From NCBI RefSeq assembly GCF_040645195.1, contig NZ_JBEYXW010000024.1, forward strand, positions 31,423 to 95,422: a stretch of DNA of 64,000 bases. Direction: 5' to 3'. The translations under genes and the position numbers were made by a program. The notes below the pieces were generated by a model. The model was not told the DNA's origin. It did not search any database and saw nothing but the letters and a program-made list of their open reading frames with translations. Shown in pieces: positions 41,787 to 49,487 of this stretch (position 1 is its first letter; each line of letters begins with the position of its first letter). The stretch comes from Prauserella_A sp040645195. GTDB lineage: Bacteria > Actinomycetota > Actinomycetes > Mycobacteriales > Pseudonocardiaceae.

Positions 41787-43505
41787 TCACTGCACGCGGG
41801 GCACAACCCTCGTCACCGGGCCGTCCGACGAGGTGCCGACGCGGGCGAGCCAGCCCTCGACCTCGCGGTGGACGGCGTTCAGCGTCGGACGGTTCCGCGG
41901 CTGCGGGTCCAGTGCCGCCTGCAGCAACCGAGCGTGCACGCTCTGCCGAGGCAGCTTGCTCGGCGGCTCCGCCCGCGCAGCGGCCATGAGCGCCGCCATC
42001 GGCGTCTCGCGGGTACCGCGTGGCGGGTAGCCGGACAGCGCGAAGCTGACGGTCGCGGCGAGCTGCCAGGCATCCGATGCCGGGCTCGCCTGCGCACCGG
42101 CGGCCGTCTCCGGCGCCACGTAGTCCGGCGTGCCGATCATCATGCCGGTCGCGGTCAGCTTCGAGTCGCCCTTGCTCCTGGCGATGCCGAAGTCGATCAG
42201 GTGCGGCAGGCCCTCGGGGTCCACGATGACGTTGGACGGCTTCATGTCGCGGTGCAGCACACCCCGGTCATGCGCTGCCGACAGGGCGCCGGCCAACGTC
42301 GCCCACAGCCTGCCCGCGGAGACGTCGTCGAGGGGACCGCTGCCGTCCACGGCGTCGGCGAGCGACTGGCCGTGCAGGTACTCCATCACCAGCGCGAGCC
42401 CGTCGTGCTCCTCCACCAGGTCGTAGACCCGAACGCAGTTCGGGTGGTTCAGCATCGCGAGCGCCCTGGCCTCGCGCTGCATGCGCTCCTCGGTGTCCTG
42501 GTCCGGCGCGTGCGCGATCTTGAGCGCGACCGTGCGGCCGAGCTGAGTGTCCTGGGCCTCCCACACGGTGCCGAAACCCCCGTGACCGAGCCTGCGGATG
42601 CGGCGGAACCGGCCACTGCCGGCCTCGCTCGAGCCCGGCGGCGCCGGAATGGGGCCGGGCGCAGCTGCCAGCGCCCCCGCGGCCTCCTGCGCGGGCGCCA
42701 CCGACGTCGGCGGGTACTGCTTGGCCGGTGGCGGCACCGGCTTCGGCTCCTGCGCAGGCGGGACGTACGGCGGCGGCTGCTGCGGTTGCTGCTGGGGGCG
42801 CTGCGGCGGCCGGTCGGAGTTCTGGATCACCGACCAGCTGGGCGGCCCGACGATCGCGACCGGGATGATCCCGAGCACCGCCGCCGGGAGGAAGCCGAGC
42901 CACAGGTGCACTGCCGCGTTGGCGCCGACACCCGCGCTCAGCAGAACGAACGCCACGAACGGAACCCACAGGAACCGGCCGGGCCACTTCGGCCCGCGGC
43001 GCAGTGCCACCCTGCCGAGCAACATGACGGCCAGCAGCGCGAGGATCGGCAGACCGACGAGGGCACCCAGGTAGTAGCCGTAGGCGAGCACGTTGTCCGA
43101 CGGGTAGAACAGCGTCTCGTACATGTTCTGCCCGCCGCCGAGGTAGGTGCTCTGCACGCCGACGAAGCAGTACTCCCTGCCGAGCGTGGCCAGCTCCCCG
43201 CCGGACAGGCCCCCGCTGCCACCCGCGAATACCTGCCGGAACACGCTGGAAACGCCGCTGAACAGCAGCCACGGCAGGAGGAACACGCACAGTACGCCCA
43301 CCAAGCCGATCGTGATCAGTGCCGGCCCGTGGTAGCGGTTGCCTGTGAACTTGCGCACGATCGCGACGAGCACTGCGCCCGCCACCGGGAACAGCGCGAT
43401 CAACGCCCCGGCCATGCTCGTCGCCCACACCCAGTCCCCCGGGCAGAAACCCGGTTGGAACAGCCTGTGCGCTAGCGAAAGCAACGCGCTAGCGATCGAT
43501 TCCAC
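41787..43505 (-). CDS. Ser/Thr protein kinase with N-terminal polytopic membrane domain
   Basis: A 572-residue protein with reversed topology compared with PknB-type receptors. The first 225 residues hold about five or six membrane helices (MAGALIALFPVAGAVLVAIV, ALITIGLVGVLCVFLLPWLL, GALVGLPILALLAVMLLG) and an extracytoplasmic Gly-rich loop. A Pro/Gln-rich linker (about 235-305) leads to the kinase domain (about 308-560): GHGGFGTVWEA, ALKIA with the ATP Lys, LHRDMKPSNVIV, IDFGIARS and GTPDYVAPE. All catalytic residues are present. No extracellular sensor such as PASTA is seen. It is divergent from the acyl-CoA synthetase gene. Confidence 0.88.
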   Translation of the reverse strand: MESIASALLSLAHRLFQPGFCPGDWVWATSMAGALIALFPVAGAVLVAIVRKFTGNRYHGPALITIGLVGVLCVFLLPWLLFSGVSSVFRQVFAGGSGGLSGGELATLGREYCFVGVQSTYLGGGQNMYETLFYPSDNVLAYGYYLGALVGLPILALLAVMLLGRVALRRGPKWPGRFLWVPFVAFVLLSAGVGANAAVHLWLGFLPAAVLGIIPVAIVGPPSWSVIQNSDRPPQRPQQQPQQPPPYVPPAQEPKPVPPPAKQYPPTSVAPAQEAAGALAAAPGPIPAPPGSSEAGSGRFRRIRRLGHGGFGTVWEAQDTQLGRTVALKIAHAPDQDTEERMQREARALAMLNHPNCVRVYDLVEEHDGLALVMEYLHGQSLADAVDGSGPLDDVSAGRLWATLAGALSAAHDRGVLHRDMKPSNVIVDPEGLPHLIDFGIARSKGDSKLTATGMMIGTPDYVAPETAAGAQASPASDAWQLAATVSFALSGYPPRGTRETPMAALMAAARAEPPSKLPRQSVHARLLQAALDPQPRNRPTLNAVHREVEGWLARVGTSSDGPVTRVVPRVQ

Positions 43506-43664
43506 CCCTCGCTCCTTCGTCGCGTCCGCACGTCATCCGCACCAGAGTATGTCTGGTGCTCCCAGTAGGGGACGCACACGGTGGCGGCCAGGTTCGCCTG
43601 GTGCCCTCCCCCTCGAGCGTTCTACCGTCGCAGAGCAGGGACTCGATGACGAGGAGGCAGCACA

Positions 43665-45542
43665 ATGGGCGCGTATGCCGAGACGTACCGACGCAGCCTT
43701 GACGACCCCGAGCGGTTCTGGCTCGACGCCGCCGACGCCATCGACTGGACCCGCAAACCCACCAGGGCACTCGACGCCGCGAACGCACCGCTGTACCGCT
43801 GGTTTCCGGACGGCGAGCTCAACACCGCCTACAACGCGCTCGACCGGCACGTCGAGCAGGGCAGGGGCGAGCAACCGGCGCTGATCTGGGACTCCCCCGT
43901 CACCGGGGCACAGCGCACCTACAGCTACTCCGAACTACGCGACGAGGTCGCCCGCTTCGCGGGTGCGCTCCGTTCGCTGGGCGTCGGCCACGGCGACCGG
44001 GTGATCGTCTACCTGCCGATGGTGCCCGAGGCGGTGATCGCCATGCTCGGCTGCGCCCGCATCGGTGCCGTGCACTCGGTGGTCTTCGGCGGGTTCGCCC
44101 CGAAGGAGCTCGCGGCACGCATCGAGGACGCCAAGCCCAAGGTCATCGTGGCCGCCTCGTGCGGAATCGAGCCGACCAGGATCGTCGAGTACAAGCCGAT
44201 CATCGAGCAGGCCCTGCAGGCCACCGAACACCAGCCGAGCCACGTCGTCGTGCTGCAGCGTGAGGCGGCCCGCGCCGAACTGGGCGAGCGCGACATCGAC
44301 TGGAACGAGCTCGTCACCGGTGCCGTACCCGCCGAGCCGGTACCGGTCACCGCGACCGATCCGCTCTACATCCTCTACACCTCGGGCACCACCGGTAAGC
44401 CCAAGGGCATCGTCCGCGACACCGGCGGCCACGCGGTGGCGCTGGCCTGGTCGATGCGGGCCGTCTACGACATCCAGCCCGGCGACGTGTGGTGGACCGC
44501 CTCCGACGTCGGCTGGGTCGTCGGGCACTCCTACATCGTGTACGCGCCGCTGCTGATCGGCGCGACGACGATCCTCTACGAGGGCAAACCGGTCGGCACG
44601 CCGGACGCGGGCGCGTTCTGGCGGGTCATCGACGAGCACGGCGCGAAGGCGCTGTTCACGGCACCGACGGCGCTGCGGGCCATCAAGCGCGTCGACCCGC
44701 ATGGCCGGGAGATCGCCCAGTACGGGCTGGCGAAGTTCAGCACCCTGTTCCTGGCAGGCGAACGGCTCGATCCCGAGACCTACCACTGGGCGCACGACAA
44801 ACTGGACGTCCCCGTGGTCGATCACTGGTGGCAGACCGAGACCGGCTGGCCGATCGCGGCCAACCCGCGCGGCATCGAGCTCCTGCCCATCAAGCCCGGC
44901 TCGCCGACCAAGCCCGTGCCCGGCTGGGACGTGCGCATCCTCGGGCAGTCCGGTGAGGAGCTGCCCGCCGGGCAGGAGGGTGCCATCGCAATAAGGCTGC
45001 CGCTGCCGCCCGGTGCGCTGCCGACGCTGTGGGGCGACGACCAGCGTTACATCGATGCCTACCTCTCCCGCTACGAGGGCTACTACCTCACCGGCGACGG
45101 CGGCTACGTGGACGAGGACGGGTACCTGTTCGTCATGGGCCGCACCGACGACGTCATCAACGTCGCCGGGCACCGGCTGTCCACCGGCTCGATGGAAGCG
45201 GTACTCGCCGCACATCCCGCCGTCGCCGAATGCGCCGTCATCGGCGTACACGACACGGTCAAGGGGCAACTACCGCGCGGGCTCGTCGTGCTGAAGTCCG
45301 GTGTGGACATCGAACCGGAACAGCTGCGCGCCGAACTGGTGGCGGCAGTGCGCGCCGAGATCGGTCCGGTCGCGGCGTTCCGCGATGTCTCCGTCGTGGA
45401 AGCGCTACCCAAGACCCGCTCGGGAAAGATCCTGCGCAAGACCATGCGCGGCATCGCCGACGGGCGGGAGGAGCCGGTGCCCTCGACGATCGAGGACCCG
45501 AACGTGCTCACCGCGCTACGCCCCGTTCTGCGGCCTGAATAG
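43665..45542 (+). CDS. prpE: Propionyl-CoA synthetase-like (PrpE) AMP-forming acyl-CoA ligase
   Basis: A 625-residue ACS-family enzyme that activates a short-chain acid, most likely propionate, as acyl-AMP then acyl-CoA. PrpE-like blocks are YRRSLDDPERFWLDAADAID near the N-terminus, YRWFPDGELNTAYNALDRHV, and GAVHSVVFGGFAPKELAARI. Adenylation motifs are YILYTSGTTGKPKGIVRDTG, WWQTETGWPI and the C-terminal KTRSGKILRKTMRGIADG, whose Lys is the acetylation target in related enzymes. ATG 43665 has GAGGAGG seven bases upstream. Acetyl-CoA synthetase is the alternative, less likely from the N-terminal blocks. Confidence 0.9.
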   Translation: MGAYAETYRRSLDDPERFWLDAADAIDWTRKPTRALDAANAPLYRWFPDGELNTAYNALDRHVEQGRGEQPALIWDSPVTGAQRTYSYSELRDEVARFAGALRSLGVGHGDRVIVYLPMVPEAVIAMLGCARIGAVHSVVFGGFAPKELAARIEDAKPKVIVAASCGIEPTRIVEYKPIIEQALQATEHQPSHVVVLQREAARAELGERDIDWNELVTGAVPAEPVPVTATDPLYILYTSGTTGKPKGIVRDTGGHAVALAWSMRAVYDIQPGDVWWTASDVGWVVGHSYIVYAPLLIGATTILYEGKPVGTPDAGAFWRVIDEHGAKALFTAPTALRAIKRVDPHGREIAQYGLAKFSTLFLAGERLDPETYHWAHDKLDVPVVDHWWQTETGWPIAANPRGIELLPIKPGSPTKPVPGWDVRILGQSGEELPAGQEGAIAIRLPLPPGALPTLWGDDQRYIDAYLSRYEGYYLTGDGGYVDEDGYLFVMGRTDDVINVAGHRLSTGSMEAVLAAHPAVAECAVIGVHDTVKGQLPRGLVVLKSGVDIEPEQLRAELVAAVRAEIGPVAAFRDVSVVEALPKTRSGKILRKTMRGIADGREEPVPSTIEDPNVLTALRPVLRPE

Positions 45543-45558
45543 CCCCGCGGTTCTCGAT

Positions 45559-45622
45559 GTAGACACCGTCTACTGCCGTTTGATAGAACAGTGTCTCCGA
45601 GTTGAACAGCAGGTGTCGGAGA
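45559..45622 (+). promoter_or_regulatory. Palindrome and SD-sequestering hairpin ahead of the SGNH hydrolase gene
   Basis: GTAGAC-ACC-GTCTAC (45559-45573) is a perfect 6+6 palindrome, a candidate operator for the TetR protein of the same operon. Further down, TCTCCGA (45594-45600) pairs perfectly with TCGGAGA (45616-45622), and the right arm contains the GGAGA ribosome binding site six bases before the start at 45628. The hairpin could restrict translation. Both roles are inference. Confidence 0.45.
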
Positions 45623-45627
45623 GTTGA

Positions 45628-46440
45628 ATGAGCTACCAACGCTTCGTCGCGCTCGGTGACAGCTGCACCGAAGGCATCGACGACCCCTACCCGGGCCGCC
45701 AGCACTACCGAGGCTGGGCCGACCTGGTCGCTACCCGGTTCGCACAGGACGAACCGGAATTCCGCTACGCCAACCTCGGTGTGCGCGGGCGACGGCTCGA
45801 CCAGATCGTCGTCGAGCAGATCCCCATGGCGATCGACCTGCGCCCGGACATCGTGGCGCTCTTCGGCGGTGGCAACGATCTGATGATGACCAGGTCGTTC
45901 AGCTCCGAGGTGGTGACGCGCCGGGTCAGGGCCGCCGCGCGCCTGCTCGCCGACACTGCGCCGACCGTCGTGCTGTTCACGCTGAGCGACGTCTCGAGCC
46001 GCATGCCCGTCGCCCGGCGGATGCGTGCGCGGATCGAGGCACTCAATGACGCGATCCGCGACGCGGCAAGCACTTTCGGCGCCGTGCTGGTCGACCTGTG
46101 GCCCGACGAGGCCGCGCAGGACCTGCGCTACTTCGGGCCCGACCGGCTGCACCTCGGCGAGCTCGGCCACCGCCGGGTCGCCGCACACATGCTGCGAACG
46201 CTCGACGTGCCGTTCGACCTGAGCTGGCTCGCGCCGCTGCCTGGTGAGCCCGTCGACCCCGGCCTGCTCGCGCACGCGCAGTGGATGTGGAACGCGGTGC
46301 TTCCCTCCGCCCGCACGCGGGTCATGAACGTCCTCACCGGCCGTTCCGCTGGAGACGGCTTCCTGCCCAAACGCCCGGACCTGCTGCCGGTGCTCAGCGA
46401 CGAGCGAGAAGCGTGGTCACCGATCCCAGGCAACGTCTGA
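45628..46440 (+). CDS. SGNH/GDSL-family hydrolase
   Basis: A 270-residue esterase/lipase-like protein without signal peptide. Block I has the nucleophile in FVALGDSCTEGIDD (about residue 12), block III is FGGGNDLMM, and block V reads YFGPDRLHLGELGHR with the Asp-x-x-His pair. The substrate is unknown; acyl or acetyl esters are usual. The C-terminal 60 residues are outside the SGNH core. The downstream TetR gene starts inside its 3' end (28-bp overlap), so the two form an operon. Confidence 0.9.
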   Translation: MSYQRFVALGDSCTEGIDDPYPGRQHYRGWADLVATRFAQDEPEFRYANLGVRGRRLDQIVVEQIPMAIDLRPDIVALFGGGNDLMMTRSFSSEVVTRRVRAAARLLADTAPTVVLFTLSDVSSRMPVARRMRARIEALNDAIRDAASTFGAVLVDLWPDEAAQDLRYFGPDRLHLGELGHRRVAAHMLRTLDVPFDLSWLAPLPGEPVDPGLLAHAQWMWNAVLPSARTRVMNVLTGRSAGDGFLPKRPDLLPVLSDEREAWSPIPGNV

Positions 46441-46976
46441 TCGCCAGCGCGACGGCGCTGCTCGCCGACGAGGGTGTGGAAGCCGTGACGCTGCGGCGGA
46501 TCGCCCGCGAAGCCGGCGTCTCGCACGGCGCGCCGCTGCGGCATTTCACCGGCCGTAGCGACCTGCTGTCCGCGGTCGCCACCGCCGGCTTCGCCGAGCT
46601 GCGCAGGCAGAGCGAGGAGGTGCCGGCCGTGACCCCGCACGAACGCCTGCTCGGGACCTGCCGCTCCTACATGGACTTCGCGCTCGGCAACCCGGCGATG
46701 TTCGAGCTGATGTTCCGGCACGACCTCATCGACGCCGACTCGCCGGAACTGTCCGGCACCAACAGCGCGCTCCTCGACCACTTCAGCCGGCTCATCGGCG
46801 ACGCGCAAGCCGCAGGCTGGCGGACGGGAGCCGACCCGCGTGTGCTCGCCGCATCGCTGTGGGCCGCCCTGCACGGGCTCGCCGAACTGTGGCTGCGTGG
46901 CGGACTCGGCAAGGCCCTGCGCAGCGACGAGGTGGACGCCGCGCTCGACGTGACGCTGCAGACCTACCTCGGGTGA
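46413..46976 (+). CDS. TetR-family regulator
   Basis: A 187-residue TetR protein with the helix-turn-helix in ADEGVEAVTLRRIAREAGVS and HGAPLRHFTGRSDLLSAVAT, and a C-terminal TetR_C_33-like domain (FELMFRHDLIDADSPEL). GTG 46413 (VVTDPRQRL) is chosen because the HTH begins about 15 residues in and the frame upstream is inside the hydrolase gene with no similarity. Overlap with the SGNH gene suggests it regulates that operon. Its 3' end overlaps the convergent decarboxylase by 13 bp. Confidence 0.88.
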   Translation: MVTDPRQRLIASATALLADEGVEAVTLRRIAREAGVSHGAPLRHFTGRSDLLSAVATAGFAELRRQSEEVPAVTPHERLLGTCRSYMDFALGNPAMFELMFRHDLIDADSPELSGTNSALLDHFSRLIGDAQAAGWRTGADPRVLAASLWAALHGLAELWLRGGLGKALRSDEVDAALDVTLQTYLG

Positions 46977-48409
46977 GTCGTTGCTACGTCGACCTCGGCA
47001 CGGATCGCTTCCCACGCATCGTGGACGTGGCGCCGTTCCGTGCCCGGTGCGCCGATGGCCATGCGCAGCAACACGTTCTCGCCCACCTTGGTGTGACTGA
47101 GATACAGCGCGCCGGAGGCGTTGAGCCGTTCGAGCAGCGCCAGTGTCGCCGTATTTGCGTCCTCAGTGGACAGATCCGGCCACACAGGACGGAAGCACAC
47201 CAGCCCGAACGGATGGTCAGCACGCACCTCGAACCGCCGGTCGGCAGCGGCAAGACCAGCGAACTCGCCGGCGAGCGCGACATCTTTGCGGATGTGTTCC
47301 CGCAGCCCCTCTGCGCCGTACCAGCGGATCACCGACCACAGCTTGAGCGCACGGAACCGGCGGCCGAGCGGGATCTGCCAGTCCCGGTAGTCGATCACCT
47401 CTCCCGATGCCGACGCCGCGTTTCGCAGGTACTCGGGCAGGATCGACAGCGCCTCGATCAGCGGCGTGCGATCGGCGAGCCACAGAACGGAACAGTCGAA
47501 GTTCGTGAGTAGCCACTTGTGCGGGTTGGTGACGTAGGAGTCGGCGTACTCGGCGACACCGTCGTTGATCCAGCGCAGCTCGGGGCAGATCGCCGACACG
47601 CCCGCGTACGCGGCGTCCACATGCAACCAGACACCGTACGCGCGGCACACCTCACCGATCCGTGCGACCGGATCGATCGCCGTGGTCGAGGTGGTGCCGA
47701 TCGTCGCGCACACCATTGCCGGCACGGCACCGGCCTCGACATCGGCAGCCATGAGGTCGGCCAGCTCCACCGGATCCATTGCGAGCGTGCGCGAATCGAC
47801 GCCGACCGCTCGCACCTGGTGCGTACCGAGGCCGGCAATGCGCGCCGCTTTCTCCAGCGATGAATGGGTCTCCGCCGACACGTACACCGTGCACCGCCGT
47901 GCCGGGTCACCACCGGCGTGGCGCAGCGCCGCCAGTAGCGCGACCAGGCTCGCACTCGACGCCGTGTCCTGGATGACCCCGCCGCCGACCGAATCGGTGC
48001 GGAATCGCTCGGGCAGGCCGAGCAGTTCGGCAAGCCAGTCCACGACGAGCGACTCCAGCTCGGTGCACGCCGGGCTGGTCGCCCAGACCATGCCCTGCGC
48101 CCCCAGCCCCGAGGAGAGCAGGTCGCCGAGGATGGCCGGGCCGCTGGCGTTGGCCGGGAAGTAGGCGAAGAAGCTCGGGTGCTGCCAGTGTGTGATACCG
48201 GGCAGCAGAACCCGGTCGAGGTCGGCGAGCACGTTCTCGAATGGTTCACCGTGCTCCGGCGGATGCGCGGGCAGCGCGTCCCTGACCTCACCAGGCCGCA
48301 CGGGAGAGCGCACCGGCCGCGATTCGAGAGTGGCGAGGTAGTCGGCAATCCAGTCCACGACCTGCCTGCCGTGCTTGCGGAACTCCTCCGCGCTCATGTG
48401 CCCGCCCAT
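46964..48409 (-). CDS. PLP-dependent group II (aromatic-L-amino-acid-type) decarboxylase
   Basis: A 481-residue fold-type I decarboxylase. It shows THWQHPSFFAYFPANAS and SPACTELESLVVDWLAELLG at the active-site entrance, the PLP stacking region TASSASLVALLAALRHA, the cofactor Asp in WLHVDAAYAGVSAICPELR, and the Schiff-base Lys in NPHKWLLTNFDC (about residue 302). Likely substrates are Trp, Tyr or DOPA; the sequence does not decide. Starts at ATG 48409 or 48397 are both possible. It is divergent from trpS with under 40 bp between starts, a suggestive pairing with tryptophan metabolism. Confidence 0.92.
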   Translation of the reverse strand: MGGHMSAEEFRKHGRQVVDWIADYLATLESRPVRSPVRPGEVRDALPAHPPEHGEPFENVLADLDRVLLPGITHWQHPSFFAYFPANASGPAILGDLLSSGLGAQGMVWATSPACTELESLVVDWLAELLGLPERFRTDSVGGGVIQDTASSASLVALLAALRHAGGDPARRCTVYVSAETHSSLEKAARIAGLGTHQVRAVGVDSRTLAMDPVELADLMAADVEAGAVPAMVCATIGTTSTTAIDPVARIGEVCRAYGVWLHVDAAYAGVSAICPELRWINDGVAEYADSYVTNPHKWLLTNFDCSVLWLADRTPLIEALSILPEYLRNAASASGEVIDYRDWQIPLGRRFRALKLWSVIRWYGAEGLREHIRKDVALAGEFAGLAAADRRFEVRADHPFGLVCFRPVWPDLSTEDANTATLALLERLNASGALYLSHTKVGENVLLRMAIGAPGTERRHVHDAWEAIRAEVDVATTHPR

Positions 48410-48446
48410 CCCGGGAGCGTATCCCTTGGTCAGTAGGATGGGGGCC

Positions 48447-49475
48447 ATGTCACAGCCCGTAGCCAAGGTCTCCTTGACCGGCATCAAGCCGACCGGAGAG
48501 CCGCATCTCGGCAACCTGATCGGGGCGATCCGGCCGGCGCTGCAGCTGGCTGAGCGGTACGAGTCGGTGTACTTCATCGCCGACTACCACGCGCTCACCA
48601 CGGTGCGCGATCCAGAACTCCTCCGGCACTACACGCGCTCGGTGGCGGCGACCTGGCTGGCCGCGGGACTCGACCCCGAACGGACGACTCTCTATGTGCA
48701 GTCCGACATTCCGGAGATCTTCGAGCTCAGCTGGGTGCTCTCCTGTGTCACGGGCAAGGGGCTGATGAACCGGGCGCATGCCTACAAGGCCGCGCGGGAC
48801 CGCAACATCGAAAGCGGTGAGGACCCCGACGCCGGGGTCAACATGGGCCTGTACAACTACCCGATCCTGATGGCGGTCGACATCCTGATCATGGAGTCCG
48901 ATGTCGTGCCGGTCGGCAAGGACCAGGTGCAGCACGTCGAGTACGCCGCCGACATCGCGGGCAGCTTCAACCACCTGTACGGCAAGTCGTACTCGTTCAA
49001 GATCCCGCAGGCGATCATTCCGGAGGCCGGCACCGGGCAGACGCTGCCCGGGCTCGACGGCCGGAAGATGAGCAAGTCCTACGACAACACGATTCCGCTG
49101 TTCCTACCGGAGAACCAGCTCAAGAAGCTGGTGCGGCGCATCCCGACCGACAGCACACCGGTCGAGGCGCCGAAGGACCCGGACAGCTCCGCGGTGTTCC
49201 AGATCCTGGAGCAGTTCGCTCCGCCGTCGGCGGCCGACGTGGTCGCCGACACCCGCAAGCGTCTCGAAGCGGGCGGCATGGGCTGGGGCGAGCTGAAGAA
49301 CGTGCTGTTCGAGGTACTCAACACCGAACTGGCACCGATGCGCGCGAGGTACGACGCGCTCATGGCACCGGACAGCGAACTGGACGCCCTCTTGGCCGAA
49401 GGCGCCGAGAAGGCCCGCGAGCAGGCGCGCCATGTGCTGGCCTCCGTGCGTCAGGCCATCGGCATCGCCCGCTAG
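48447..49475 (+). CDS. trpS: Tryptophanyl-tRNA synthetase
   Basis: A 342-residue class I synthetase. The HIGH-like motif is in LTGIKPTGEPHLGNLIGAIR (about residues 10-29), the KMSKS loop is GRKMSKSYDN (about 201), and NYPILMAVDILIMESDVVPV and GKDQVQHVEYAADIA are also family blocks. The GIKPTG form of the first motif differs from the GxQPTG form usual in the main bacterial enzyme. This could therefore be the second TrpRS that some actinomycetes carry. ATG 48447 follows GTAGGATGGGGG. No T-box or Trp-rich leader peptide was seen; the upstream gap is too short. Confidence 0.93.
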   Translation: MSQPVAKVSLTGIKPTGEPHLGNLIGAIRPALQLAERYESVYFIADYHALTTVRDPELLRHYTRSVAATWLAAGLDPERTTLYVQSDIPEIFELSWVLSCVTGKGLMNRAHAYKAARDRNIESGEDPDAGVNMGLYNYPILMAVDILIMESDVVPVGKDQVQHVEYAADIAGSFNHLYGKSYSFKIPQAIIPEAGTGQTLPGLDGRKMSKSYDNTIPLFLPENQLKKLVRRIPTDSTPVEAPKDPDSSAVFQILEQFAPPSAADVVADTRKRLEAGGMGWGELKNVLFEVLNTELAPMRARYDALMAPDSELDALLAEGAEKAREQARHVLASVRQAIGIAR

Positions 49476-49487
49476 CCCCCAGCCGAC

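Noticed and set aside
48410..48446. T-box or Trp attenuator ahead of trpS
   Set aside because: Under 40 bp separates trpS from the divergent decarboxylase start, too short for either element.
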